This document shows, in pieces, positions 20,703 to 30,674 of a stretch of DNA of 64,000 bases. The first letter of the stretch is position 1. Each line of letters opens with the position of its first letter. This stretch comes from Heterodera schachtii (Eukaryota > Nematoda > Chromadorea > Rhabditida > Heteroderidae). The translations under genes and the position numbers were made by a program. Location of the stretch: assembly GCA_023374025.1 (NCBI GenBank), contig SIJG01000034.1:895893-959892 (forward strand). The letters are read 5' to 3'. The notes beneath the pieces were generated by a model. The model did no database searches. It had not been told where the DNA came from and worked only from the letters and a program-made list of their open reading frames with translations.

Positions 20703-21070
20703 TCAGCTTTGGACACAGTCTGAATTTTGTATGAATACAGAAAAATTCTAAATTCAGTCCGGATGCGTTTCCCTGTTCCATTCCCTTGGTCTGAGTCCTG
20801 TTTTTAAAAAAAAGTCATATTTCTAATCCTTTACTTTGTCAAAAACAATTACAAAATCTTAATTGCTTACAGTAACTGACGTATTGTAAAATGCTACATA
20901 ATTAATCTCCGACATTTCGGCACGAAATCGACGTAAAATGATGCCGATGAGCAAATAAATGCCGAACAAAATTGCGTAAGAAATGCCCAGTCGAAGAACC
21001 AGTCGCATAACAGTCAAGTTTCCCTTAACCTGATAATTTGTGCTCACAGAATAGAACCAATGATCGGACA
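20703..21070 (-). pseudogene. Stray copy of chemoreceptor exon 5 plus its 3' intron
   Basis: On the minus strand, 20859-21070 repeats exon 5 of the Sra-like receptor at 46790-46991 with few changes (TNYQVKGNLTVMRLVLRLGI, FRAEMSEINYVAFYNT). The similarity runs past the donor GTAAGC into the following intron to about 20703 (GAAACGCATCCGGAC in both). The acceptor side is two bases shorter before the SDHW codons than in the intact gene, which would shift the frame. No other exons are nearby, so this is a partial, inverted duplicate. Confidence 0.8.
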
Positions 21071-21370
21071 CTTTTAAAAAACAAAATAAGAAAAAATAAT
21101 TAAAAATAAAAAAGATTAAACCGAAAAATAATTAAAATGGCACAAAATTTCGTAAAAGGCCAAAAGAATAATTCAAAAAATTTCATGAAAAAATATTCCT
21201 ACTTTATTAACACAATTTTTTTTTATTAATCTTGAAAGTAATTTCACAGAAATTAATCTTTTGGGATAATTACAAATTTATTTATTCCTTATGAAAAAAT
21301 TTCTATGCTGCTTAATTTTTATAAATGGTCATTTTGTTGTGTGAGAAAAAAATTTATGAAGAAAATGTTA

Positions 21371-21527
21371 TTATTTTTTAACTAAAACCCAATTAAAGAC
21401 GCTTTTTTATAATTTATAAACCATAAAATCAATGGGAAATAATTTATTTAAAAAACTATTTCCACAAAAATTGGATTTAGTTAAATCTTTTTCATTTGTT
21501 ACACTAAAAAATTTTTTTTACTTCAAA
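21371..21527 (+). promoter_or_regulatory. Conserved upstream block of HTH family copy
   Basis: CAATTAAAGACGC, ATAAACCATAAAATCAAT and CACAAAAATTGGATTTAGTT match the block at 15361-15540 and 29939-30128. The flank further upstream (21150-21360) is also duplicated, at 12590-12790. Confidence 0.4.
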
Positions 21528-22132
21528 ATGAATTTATTTATTTTATTCTTTTTAAATTATTTTACTTTTAATAACCAAAATTGACCAAATTGAGTCAACA
21601 AATAAAAAATTAAAACAGAAATCATTTGACGAAAGATTTGGAGAAAAATGGGAAGAAAAAGAAGAAGAACAACGAAATTAACTCAAAAAAGAGAAATAAT
21701 TAGGAAATATTATATAATAAAAGAAAAAATAAAGCAAAAAGGAAGAAAATATTCAGCAAAAGAATGGAATAAAATTAATTCAAAAATATCGAAAAAATTG
21801 GGGACAAATCGGAAGAAAATTTATGAATGGAAAGAATTTGGTCTTCAAAAACAAATAAAGAAAAGCTATAAATCAAAAACTGATGATGAAAAACTCTCAA
21901 CTGTGCAAAAATTCATTGGAATAAAAAAATGAATATAAACAAAAAAGAAAATATTCGTTAAAAGAATGGAATGAAAATTATAAAGAAATTTGTAAGAAAA
22001 TTGGTGTTGGCTATTTCATAGTTAATAAATGGAAGAAACAATTTGACATTGGCAAGAAAATATTAACGAAAGAAGAAAAAATAGTAAAAATGAAAATTTA
22101 TTGGCAAATAAAAAGACAAAACCCAAAAATTT
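21528..22132 (+). pseudogene. HTH-repeat family copy with frameshift and nonsense codon
   Basis: Starts MNLFILFF but slips inside the signal peptide. In the linker, the usual AATGAACTC is AATTAACTC, giving a stop after KRN. HTH1 is readable (GTNRKKIYEWKEFG, two residues short) and HTH2 is present in shifted frames (GVGYFIVNKWKKQF). Homology ends at 22132, where it joins a duplicated flank. Not functional as it stands. Confidence 0.75.
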
Positions 22133-22330
22133 AAAATAAACTATAAAACATTACAAATCTCTACTGATCGCCAAAAAATAAATCAACTATTTATTTATTT
22201 ATTTAAAAAATAAGGATATTTTCAATGCTTTACAAAGATTTACATTCGAATCAGAACAAATTTAAAATTCATGACATTTTTATATTTTCAATAAATCAAA
22301 TTTTCACATAATATCCATGGCAAAAATTTT

Positions 22331-22435
22331 GATTAGTTTTCTTACCACGGAAATCACGGGGTTTTTTGGGGTGCCGTGATCACGGCTCACGGGTTTCCAT
22401 GATTGGAAATTTAATCACGGCCAGCCCTGGTCGGT
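22331..22435. mobile_element. Possible hAT-like element end with CACGG repeats
   Basis: About 100 bp contain ATCACGG or its complement repeatedly and end in CACGGCCAGCCCTG, which resembles a hAT 3' terminus. The matching 5' terminus (CAGGGCTGGCCGTG) is not present nearby and no 8-bp duplication was found, so it is a fragment at best. Confidence 0.4.
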
Positions 22436-22930
22436 ATAGTCTGGCAAGCGGATTTTGTCCCACATGGATTCTATTGATTTTTTTTCAAACAATTTTTAAA
22501 TTTAATATCAAAACATATTTATTAATGTATTTCCAACCAAAAAATAACAAATACATAGAAAAATGGTTACGGGATTTCATAATTTCGAGAAATAACACCG
22601 AGAAAATTGATGATGTTATCGGATGAACACGCATTGGTATTGTAATCTTTTTTGTTGAGCCGGTTTATTGTTGATGGCATTGTAACACGGTAAGAGTCGA
22701 GAATTAACGCAACGACTCCGGCATCCATTTCGAACCAATTACTAATCCCGACCGGAATTTGATCAAAAGGTCGAAATTCAAAGGTTTCAAATTTCACAGT
22801 TTTGTTAAAAACTTTGATATTTTGTGCTTTTTATTTTTTTTCACCTTTGCGGTTCAGCCTGTCTGTAGCTAACAAGGGAACCTCGCGAGCTGTCACCCGA
22901 AAATGTATATATGTTATATACCATTGGATA

Positions 22931-23361
22931 GAGCAGGATCGACTTCTAGCGTGAATTTTTAATTTTACGGGCCGAGAACAAAAAATAAAAGTTATGAGGC
23001 CTCGAAAATCAAATTTTGGCTGTGTTTTCACTTAAAATTGGTGGCTCAGTTGGTTAAATCCGCATTTTTGGAGCTCGGGTTCGAATCCAACATAAAAATA
23101 AATAAATTTTAATTAATGTATAATATAACTAAATCATTTAAAAAATCATTTTTTAGACTTAAAAAATTATAATAGTTACTCAATAGAAATAAGAAAAAAA
23201 ATAAAAAAAATAAATGTAGAGGTTGGGAATTAATAGATAATGAAAAATCTTGAAATGGGGGCCTTTTGGCCTAAATTTCGATTTTCTAGGCCCCATAACT
23301 TTATTATTTTTTGTTCTCGGCCAGTAAAATTAAAAATTCACACTAAAAGTCGACCCTGCTC
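22931..23361. mobile_element. Inverted-repeat element with tRNA-like centre
   Basis: Arms 22931-23022 and 23268-23361 are inverted copies (GAGCAGGATCGACTTCTAGC on the left; the complement of GAGCAGGGTCGACTTTTAGT on the right), both containing GGCCGAGAACAAAAAATAA. Between them lies the tRNA-like sequence at 23040-23091. No target duplication was identified, so the superfamily is open. Confidence 0.7.
23040..23091 (+). ncRNA. tRNA-like sequence (Pol III A and B boxes), not a complete tRNA
   Basis: TGGCTCAGTTGG matches the tRNA A box and GGTTCGAATCC the B box, but only about 23 bases separate them and no acceptor or anticodon stem can be drawn. It is best read as a degenerate tRNA or the Pol III promoter of a SINE-like element. 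It lies between the arms of the inverted repeat at 22931-23361. Confidence 0.55.
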
Positions 23362-23567
23362 CCGACCCCCTGACTATAACGGCCAGACTAAAACGGCTAG
23401 ACTATACTGTCCCGGTCCGTCATTTTATATAATTTAAATTTGAATTTAAAAAGACCGAAAATTGTAACAAAATTTGAGTTCTTAGAATAATTCTTTTCCA
23501 AATTTTTTCTTCCATCTCATAATGTTGTGTGCAGAAGTATTTAGCATTTTTGCAATTTCTTTGTCAT

Positions 23568-24164
23568 TCATTTTTGTGTTTTCTTTTTTATTTCCCAATA
23601 AATTTTCATTTTCTCCATTTTTTCTTCATCCGTTAACATCTTCTTGCTAATCCCTAAATGTTTCTTCCATTTGTTAATTGTTCCACAGCTTACTCCAATT
23701 TTCTTACAAATTTCGGCATAATTTTGTTTCCATTCTTTGGTTGAATATTTTCTTTTTTGCTTATATTCATTTACCATTTCATTAAATGTTTGTACAATTG
23801 CGAGTTTTTCTTTATCATTTTTGGATTTGTGACATTTTTGTTTATTAAGTCCTAATTCTCTGATCCATTTATAAATTTTCTTTCGATTTGTCCCCAATTT
23901 TTTTGCAATTTTTTCTTCAATTTTATTCCATTCTTCTGTTGATTGTTTTCTTCCTTTTTGCTTAATTTTCTCTTTGATTTTATAAAAGTTTGCAATTATT
24001 TCTCTTTTGTTCTCTTCATTTCGTTTTTCTTCTTCCTTTTCTTCCCATTTTTCTCCAAATATTTCGCCAAATGACTTTTGCTGCAATTTGTCATTAGCTG
24101 ATTCATTTGGAATAATTAGGGTAATTAAAATTAAAATCAAAATGAATAATAGGCATAATTTCAT
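23568..24164 (-). CDS. Secreted HTH-repeat family protein, late frameshift before HTH3
   Basis: The minus-strand frame is open from 24200, but the family-type start is the Met at 24164 (MKLCLLFILILILITLIIPN, a clean signal peptide); this gives 198 residues. GEIFGEKWEEKEEEKR, HTH1 (GTNRKKIYKWIRELG) and HTH2 (GVSCGTINKWKKHLG) are intact. At about 23570 an extra A leaves the protein ending KKKTQK, while HTH3 continues in another frame to about 23480 (AHNIMRWKKKFG). Its upstream sequence resembles that of the copy at 49348 (GGACAAAAAA, then ATCCCGGAAAAATG), a second promoter type. Confidence 0.75.
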   Translation of the reverse strand: MKLCLLFILILILITLIIPNESANDKLQQKSFGEIFGEKWEEKEEEKRNEENKREIIANFYKIKEKIKQKGRKQSTEEWNKIEEKIAKKLGTNRKKIYKWIRELGLNKQKCHKSKNDKEKLAIVQTFNEMVNEYKQKRKYSTKEWKQNYAEICKKIGVSCGTINKWKKHLGISKKMLTDEEKMEKMKIYWEIKKKTQK

Positions 24165-24464
24165 TTTTCCGGGATTATTTAAAATTTTTTTTTTCTTCAA
24201 TAAAATCCAAAAAATAAAATTTTTTGTCCATTAATTGGCCTTTTTATTCACATGAAAAGAAACAGCTTTCTACTGATTTCCGCAAACAATTCGCTCTACT
24301 GATCATATTTATTTAAATGAAAAAAAATAATTTTTTTAAATAATTTTTTTTTTCTATCATTGAGCAAAAATGGAATTAAAAATTGTTGGGTTTTCGATTT
24401 TCAAGGATTTATTCTAACTTTGTGCTTTTAAAGGTTGATGTTCAAAAATTTTTTTTATTGTTTT

Positions 24465-25669
24465 TTAGCCAAAAGCGTTATAAACCGAATAAACCGAACA
24501 AATTGTTTGGCCCTTACCTTTTTGAATGGTCATAGCGAATGCAGGCTTAATTGGGAACTGCAAACGCTCGTATTTCTGCCCACCAGGCGTTTTGTCCTCG
24601 AAAACATTGCGAGATCTTTCAAGGAAAAATCTCACTTGGCCACCAATAGCATTGCTATTGATTACACGACCGACAAGGCGATCATCGCCAAGTTCTTCGA
24701 GGACAATGCGTGTGCCATTGATCAGCCCTTCCCTATCACTTTTGCTGATAAGGAGGACAACAACCCTTCCGACTTTTAGTCGCAGACAGTGGGGAGGCAT
24801 CCCAGAGTCTGTGCGTCTGTTCAATGCTGCCACTTCGGACTCGATCTCATCGATGTCCAATGGGCGATCGTCAAGAGGTTTGTCCGTGGACAAATATTCC
24901 CGCACTTGACCTGGCACATTCGCCATCATCATTTCGTTGACTTCGTCGCACGTATCAATGTGCGGGGCGAGTATCAAACGGTTGAGCAGCTCCTTGTCAT
25001 TGCCAAGGAGTTGTTGAAAGTTTGGATAAACAAAGTTTATCAGCTCTTCCCTGCTCTTTACGATGAACTGCGGAGGAATCCAGAAGTGTTCTCCGGTCGC
25101 TCCGAGCCCAATTTGGCGGTACATTTGCAAGTACGCTTGCTGGCCTTGGCCTAATCTCTGGTTGATGGTCAATTTCATTGTGGTGAATTGACGAAACAAC
25201 GAAGAAGTTTGAAAGCAGGCCGTAACTTGAGCGGTTATGCCTTCATGAGGCACGACCGGCAGTGACTGTTTGAAGTCACCATTGAAAATGACCGTCTTTC
25301 CTCCGAAGGGAAGGTCCTTGTACTGGGGAATTGCCATTTCTTTGCACACACGGTCAATGACCTCAATCACCGTATTGTGTGCAGCCGCCAATCAATGTCG
25401 GCTAGGGCTTCAAGCTCTGCTGCTTCGCGTTCTGCCGGTGTGGTAATGCCTTGAGGAAAGTACATTTGGTCTTTGTACTTGTTCCACAATTCGACGGCAT
25501 TACTGGGCTGGCCATAAACGAGGATGCTCATGAAGAGCCACCTCATTTGATCAGGCCATCGTGACAATGCTGCCTCAGCGAGAGTTTTGTCCCAGATTTT
25601 GTCGTCCTCAAGAAGACCGTGCCTTATTGCAGCATCAGTAAAAGAGGTGCAAGGCTGACCATTGACCAT
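24465..25669 (-). pseudogene. Helitron Rep/helicase, deleted and frameshifted
   Basis: Minus strand. The first part (25669-25380) matches the region before the helicase in Helitron proteins (RWLFMSILVYGQPSNAVELW). The second (25391-24465) is the C-terminal half of the Pif1-like helicase: FGGKTVIFNGDFKQSLPVV, TINQRLGQGQ, VVVLLISKSDREGLINGTRI and FPIKPAFAMTIQKGKGQT. The stretch that should join them, with the Walker A loop and the WDEA motif, is missing, and the parts are in different frames at the junction near 25385. Autonomous Helitron proteins are far longer and carry an N-terminal Rep domain that is absent here. It cannot be active. Helitron ends (TC...CTRR) were not found. Confidence 0.85.
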
Positions 25670-25704
25670 TTTAAGATGGTCAGGGTCACCGGGAAAGTGG
25701 CGTT

Positions 25705-25952
25705 TTAAGAAAAAAAATTGGCTCTTATTTGAGAATAAAAATAAGTGAAAAAAGGAACATTATGGAAAAAAATCAATGCGATAATTTCCGCTTTTAATCA
25801 TAATTTGGAAATATCAAGTTAAATTGAGAGAAGTTTTTCTCTCAAATTTCCTTACTATTTTTCTCTTCTCTGCCACGCCGCTAAAAATGGTAGCAGCGAC
25901 GAGTCAGAGAAGAGAAAATAGTAAGGAAATTGAAGAGAAGAACTTCTCTCAA
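25705..25952. mobile_element. Foldback element copy 1 (with 129-bp inverted repeat)
   Basis: Almost identical to 26446-26691. The inner part, 25824-25952, is an inverted repeat that starts TTGAGAGAAG and ends CTTCTCTCAA, with about 48-bp arms and a short GC-richer centre (GCCACGCCGCTAAAAATGG). The left 120 bp are also duplicated, so the mobile or duplicated unit is the full 248 bp. Confidence 0.8.
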
Positions 25953-26051
25953 TGGAACTGTAAATATGGAAAGCTGGTGAATATAATAATAATTTTATAA
26001 AATAGTCCGAAAAAGATTCGGACTGAAAAGAAATATTATTTATTTTTTTAC

Positions 26052-26421
26052 CAATTTTTTCAGAAAATTCCTTTTGTGAGAAGAGCGGAAAACGAATTTT
26101 GAACAATGCCGGGCCAAGCATTTGACGACGATTTTCTGATGAACATTCAATGCCACTTTTACGGCACTTTCCATCGGCCCAACGGAGTCCGAAAAAAAAC
26201 AATAATAATTAATAAGAAAAATATTTTAAAAATAAATTTGTAACATTTCTAAATTTAAAAAAATTTACTGAATTCCACATTGAAATTTCTTCACGGATTT
26301 GCAATTCGTCGCGTTCCAAAATTTCGTACAACATTTTTTGGTCAATTTGCAAAAATCCGTCCGATTCGATCAAATTGTCGGCATTCTCATCAATGTAAAA
26401 TAAACAATGGTAGGCAAAATT
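26052..26421 (-). pseudogene. BTB-BACK domain protein, two internal exons
   Basis: Exon 26421-26269 follows a TTTAG acceptor and ends TCA/GTAAAT. Its 51 codons include NLIESDGFLQIDQKMLYEIL and ERDELQIREEISMWNS, typical of a BACK domain. Exon 26190-26052 continues GLRWADGKCRKSGIECSSEN and RRQMLGPALFKIRFP, ending before GTAAAA. This matches the end of the BACK domain in BTBD3/BTBD6-like proteins. The second exon lacks an AG acceptor: the sequence is TTTTTTTTCGGACTCC. No other exons are visible and foldback elements sit on both sides, so this is probably a broken or captured fragment. BTB-BACK proteins usually serve as Cullin-3 adaptors. Confidence 0.7.
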
Positions 26422-26445
26422 CTAAATTTGAAAGAAAATAAACTA

Positions 26446-26691
26446 TTAAGAAAAAATTGGCTCTTGTTTGAGAATAAAAATAAGTGAAAAAAGGAACATT
26501 ATGGAAAAAAATCAATGCGATAATTTCCGCTTTTAATCATAATTTGGAAATATCAAGTTAAATTGAGAGAAGTTTTTCTCTCAAATTTCCTTACTATTTT
26601 TCTCTTCTCTGCCACGCCGCTAAAAATGGTAGCAGCGACGAGTCAGAGAAGAGAAAATAGTAAGGAAATTGAAGAGAAAAACTTCTCTCAA
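26446..26691. mobile_element. Foldback element copy 2
   Basis: Second copy of 25705-25952, in the same orientation and with only a few differences. The inverted repeat occupies 26563-26691. The two copies frame the BTB-BACK exons. Confidence 0.8.
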
Positions 26692-28650
26692 CCAACAAAA
26701 GTTCGAATATCGGTTGTGAAGTTTATTAAAAAGTAAAATAAAAATATAATACAATTAATAAATTTTAAAAAATAAAATAAATTATTCCTTTTATTAATTA
26801 AAAAGAGAGTTTGAAACGTACAGATTGAATATTTATTAAATTAAAATTAATTTTTGGCAAATTCAAATTAAAAAAAACAAATGAATTATTTAATTTGAAA
26901 ACAAATAAATAAACAATTTTAAATAAAACCTTTAGTCAATCAGAAAATCAATTTAATGTAAATTAAAAAATTTATTTATTGTTAATTAATTAAACAAAAA
27001 ATATTTTAAATAATAAAACATTGAAAATAATGAAAAATGCATAGAAAATAATGTACACCGTCCGGATCCGAACTTCACCCCTCCCCCCCCCCTCAAAATG
27101 ATGCCTCCGAGTCCCCAATCACACAGGGATTCTGAGCCCTTAACGATGCCTAAACTAAAATCTGATTTCATATTCGTGATCAGCGACCTAAAATAGCCCT
27201 AAAGACATGTTTTTGGTTTTTATGTGAAAAAATTTTCCACCTCAAAAATCATGTGCACCCCCCTTTGGTACCGAATCACAAAATCACTTTTCTTTTTATA
27301 ACAATTTTTAAAAAAGCGATAAAAATATGAAATAAAATTTATATAATAGAGCAAAAATTTGCGGTTTTTTCTAGTATTTTATTTTTCCAGAATGACCTTT
27401 CTGAACCGAGGTATAAATTTTTTTCAGAAAAATCGAAACTTTCCAGAATTTCTGGAATACTTTTTTTTTATTTTTGTGATATAAATTTCAATTAAATCCC
27501 ATTAAATTCTCCTGATTTTCTCAATTTTTAGAGCTTTAATTCACTTAAATTGACCAAACCTTCACTGAGTAATGAATTTTTAAAATTTAACCCAAAATCC
27601 TGAGGGCAAAAAATTTCCCATAAAATAAAGAATTTTTTAAAAATTCCTAAAATTACTGAAACTTAAAATAACTATCATATTCGTGCTCAGCACCCTAATT
27701 TACCCCAGAAAAATATTTTTCACTTACTTTTTCAACCCAAAAAAATTTTTGAAAATTTCTAGGGGGCCTAGCTCGAAATTTTTTGAAAATTTCCGAACAT
27801 GATGTATACCGATCGATGCAGCTTCGAAAGCTCTACAATTTTGCTCTTAGGCAATTTTTCGATAAAACCAACCCATAACGAGTTATGGGCCCGGGACTCA
27901 AATGTCCCGCTGAGGCCAAAATTTTTTTCTATTTCCGGGAAAAAATCGAAATTTTTTCAAAAAAATACCAGTCGATAGAGCTTGTAAAACTGCTTCCCAA
28001 AAGTGGTCTCCGTTTTCCCGGGAAAAATCGGCAAAAAATCCTAAAATTCAAAAACACCAAAACCTACTTTTAGGCCTAACTCGAAAAATTTTGAAAATTT
28101 CCGAAATTTTAAAATCTGGAAAAATCGAGCTCATTGAGCTCTACAATAAGTTCGCTGGCCACCCCCCGCTCAGTTCAAACGCTAATGAGTTATTCGCCCG
28201 GTACTGAAGTGGACAAAGTTGGTACTGAATTTCTAGCCAAGCCTACAGGCTTTCCTATTATAGGTAGAGGCCTGGAATTTTTTTGGTTTTTTAGAAAACA
28301 CTTCAACTTAGCACCCTCACAACAGATATTTTTTGATTCGAGTTTTAGAAAAAAAGTTACGGGCCTTCAAATGCACGAAAAAATGAGAAATCAGCCGCTG
28401 GTACTCAGTTGGGCGTCGAGAATTTTTTCTATAGTTTTCCCGGATGCCGCGTCCCAGGATGCATACGTATGCAAAATTTCAGCCACCTACCTATTCCCGA
28501 TCCCGAGAAATCGGTTTTTGAGTTTGATCCTATTATTCTATTTGAATGCATTTTTATTTTTGATCATCGAAACCGACCAAATCGGACCAAAAAAAAATTG
28601 GTCATACTTTTTCTATTATTTTTAGGCATTAAAAAATATATTATTTAATT
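26692..28650. other. Intergenic; no gene supported
   Basis: 26700-27030 is anonymous AT-rich DNA. 27060-27310 has a C-run and mixed sequence without a frame. 27700-28140 repeats phrases such as GGCCTAACTCGAAAAATTTT and GAAAATTTCCG, with GAGCTTGTAAAAC or GAGCTCTACAA, and looks like a diverged internal repeat. 28160-28560 is open for about 160 codons but has no signal, motif or codon structure that persuades. Confidence 0.4.
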
Positions 28651-28654
28651 CAAA

Positions 28655-29054
28655 ATGAATTTATTCATTTTATTCTTTTTGAATGTTATTTTATCTTTGA
28701 TCACAAAAATTGATCAAATTGAATCAGCTTATGAAAAATTACAACAGAAATCATTTGACGAAATATTTGGAGAAAAATGGAAAGAAAAAGAAGAAAAAAA
28801 CGAAACGAACTCAAAAAAAGAGAAATAATTGGAACAAGAAAATTGGAGTAAGTTATGGAACAAATTATGAAATGGAAGAAACAGCTTGGTATTGGCTTTA
28901 TAACATTAACGGAGAATGAAAAAACGGAAAAAATGAAAATTTATTTAAAATAAAAGCGAAAATCCAAAAATAAGTGAACGGAAAATTGCCGAAATGATGA
29001 AAATTGAGAGAAAAAGCATTTGTAATTGGAAGAAACAATTTGGAGAAGAGATGA
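28655..29054 (+). pseudogene. HTH family relic with internal deletion
   Basis: Starts with the usual signal peptide (MNLFILFFLNVILSLITKID) and DEIFGEKWKEKEE, then frame is lost and the sequence jumps from the KREIIG region straight to HTH2 (AAGAAAATTGGAGTAAGTTA) and HTH3 (CATTTGTAATTGGAAGAAAC). HTH1 and the first part of HTH2 are deleted. Confidence 0.7.
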
Positions 29055-29219
29055 TTCACCAATCCTAGATTTGGGATTTAAACTTTCATTTGTAAAACGG
29101 TCAAACTTTTATGAAAAAAAAAGTTTTATTCTGTTAATAAATTAAATTATGTAATGTTTTGTAGCTTGCTTTAAAGCAAAAATCAATTTATATTTTAAAC
29201 TCTTTTCACAAATAAATAA

Positions 29220-29582
29220 ATGAAATATTTAAAAAAAGTTAAAAATCAAAAAAATAATCCTCAATTTGGTCCATCCCAAATCGCCCGCATGCTCAACTGT
29301 GCCATCGTCAACTCCGAACTGATCAAAGAAAAACCGAAGCGATCAGTTTTTGAGCGCCTGCCGGAGCACCTCAATGAGACGGACGTTGTCAAACAAATTG
29401 CGGATGAATGTGGTCTGCTGGGCGAAATTGACCTCGACAATGTTCATAGACATCCGCGGACGGCACGTGAGGGGAATGTGCTGAACTTTTATAAAAAAAA
29501 AATCCATGAAAAAGGGCGTAAAAAAGTATTAAATGAAAATTTCAACAAAAAACTACTCATAACTTTGCTCAGACCTAATTAA
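29220..29582 (+). CDS. Unidentified ORF with GC-richer core, possibly a captured fragment
   Basis: A 120-codon frame. Residues about 18-90 have balanced codon use and read like conserved protein (SQIARMLNCAIVNSELIKEK, VFERLPEHLNETDVVKQIAD, ECGLLGEIDLDNVHRHPRTA). Both ends are Lys/Asn-rich AT-derived sequence that appears to be chance extension. No family was recognised and no acceptor or donor clearly bounds the core. Most likely a captured gene fragment; a short real gene is possible. Confidence 0.35.
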   Translation: MKYLKKVKNQKNNPQFGPSQIARMLNCAIVNSELIKEKPKRSVFERLPEHLNETDVVKQIADECGLLGEIDLDNVHRHPRTAREGNVLNFYKKKIHEKGRKKVLNENFNKKLLITLLRPN

Positions 29583-29725
29583 ATTTTTAATTCTTCATAT
29601 CATTCGATAGTCCTAACAGCTCTCTATTATTCTGCAAAATTTCAAAAAAATTTTGTTAAGTTAGAACAAAGTTATGGCCAAAAGTACACAAGCAACTAGG
29701 TTTTCAAAATTTTTGGCTTTATGAT
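29565..29725. repeat. Dispersed repeat with GTTATGGCC phrase
   Basis: Ordered phrases CATAACTTTG, AATAGCTCT-like, GCAAAATTTCAAAAA and AAGTTATGGCCA recur at 34868-35020 and, more diverged, at 3465-3670. Not coding. It may be an old element dispersed in this genome. Confidence 0.55.
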
Positions 29726-29938
29726 GTGTTTTCAAGTAGATTGCAAATTTCAAAAAAAAATTTTTATATAAAGTTGTATAAAAGAAAAAAGGTTAATTTT
29801 TGAATTTTTTCTTTTTATTTGCCAATATTTTTTATTTTTTCATTTTTTTCTTCGTAATAATTTTACAAAATTGCTGCCAAGATCAAAAAATTACTTTCTA
29901 TTGAACATTATATAAAGTTAATTTTTTAAATTAATCTG

Positions 29939-30128
29939 AATCTTTTTTTTAAACTGTAAAATCAATTAAAGACGCTTTTTATAATTTTGTTAAGCCATAA
30001 TTCAATAAGAAAAAAATTAATTAAAAATCATTCCACAAAAATTGGATTTCATTAAAGCGTTTTCATTTTCCACTTTATATTATTTTCTATTTATTAAAAG
30101 AATAATTTTTAAAATATAAAATTGAAAA
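29939..30128 (+). promoter_or_regulatory. Conserved upstream block of intact HTH copy
   Basis: Contains AAAATCAATTAAAGACGC, CACAAAAATTGGATTTCATT and CATTTTCCACTTTATATTAT, then 65 bp to the ATG at 30129. It is the best-preserved example in front of an intact copy and is the natural reference for the family promoter. Confidence 0.5.
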
Positions 30129-30674
30129 ATGAATTTATTCATATTATTCTTTTTGAATGTTATTTTATTTTTGATCATCAAAATTGATCAAATTGAATCA
30201 GCTAATAAAAAATTAGAACAGAAATCATTTGACGAAATATTTGGAGAAAAATGGGAAGAAAAAGAAGAAGAAAAACGAAATGAACTCAAAAAAAGAGAAA
30301 TAATTGGAAAATTTTATAAAATAAAAGAAAAAATTAAGCAAAAAGGAAAAAAATACCAAAAAAATGAATGGTATAAAATTGAAAGAAAAATAACGAAAAA
30401 ATTGGGGACAAATCGAAGGAAAATTTATGAATGGATTAAAGAATTGGGGCTTCATCAAAAACTATATAAAAGTCACAAATCAAAAAATGACGAACAAAAA
30501 ATTGAAATTATACGCAAATTCATTGAAATGATAAATGAATATAAGCAAAAGAGAAAATATTCACGAAAAGAATGGCAACAAAATTATGCCGAAATTTGTA
30601 AGAAAATTGGAGTTGGCTATAAAACAATTAAAAATTGGAAGAAACAATTTGGGGAGGAAATTCAGCATAATTGA
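30129..30674 (+). CDS. Secreted HTH-repeat family protein, two-HTH form, intact
   Basis: A single-exon ORF of 181 residues: signal peptide MNLFILFFLNVILFLIIKID, DEIFGEKWEEKEEEKR, HTH1 (KNEWYKIERKITKKLGTNRR with KIYEWIKELG), HTH2 (YSRKEWQQNYAEICKKIGVG with YKTIKNWKKQFG) and a short GEEIQHN tail. HTH3 is absent, as in the copy at 4592. No frameshift. Homologous upstream block in place. HTH2 reads YKTIKN where others read HGTIMK, RDIINK or QFIVNK, the sort of change expected if DNA targets differ between copies. Confidence 0.85.
   Translation: MNLFILFFLNVILFLIIKIDQIESANKKLEQKSFDEIFGEKWEEKEEEKRNELKKREIIGKFYKIKEKIKQKGKKYQKNEWYKIERKITKKLGTNRRKIYEWIKELGLHQKLYKSHKSKNDEQKIEIIRKFIEMINEYKQKRKYSRKEWQQNYAEICKKIGVGYKTIKNWKKQFGEEIQHN

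Noticed and set aside
24435..25154. Plus-strand ORFs of 114-127 residues over the Helitron
   Set aside because: Antisense shadows of the helicase frame, which has recognisable motifs.
28134..28625. 163-residue ORF beginning MSSTISSLATPRSVQTLMSY
   Set aside because: No signal, domain or consistent codon use, and its 3' end runs into family-like signal-peptide sequence by chance.
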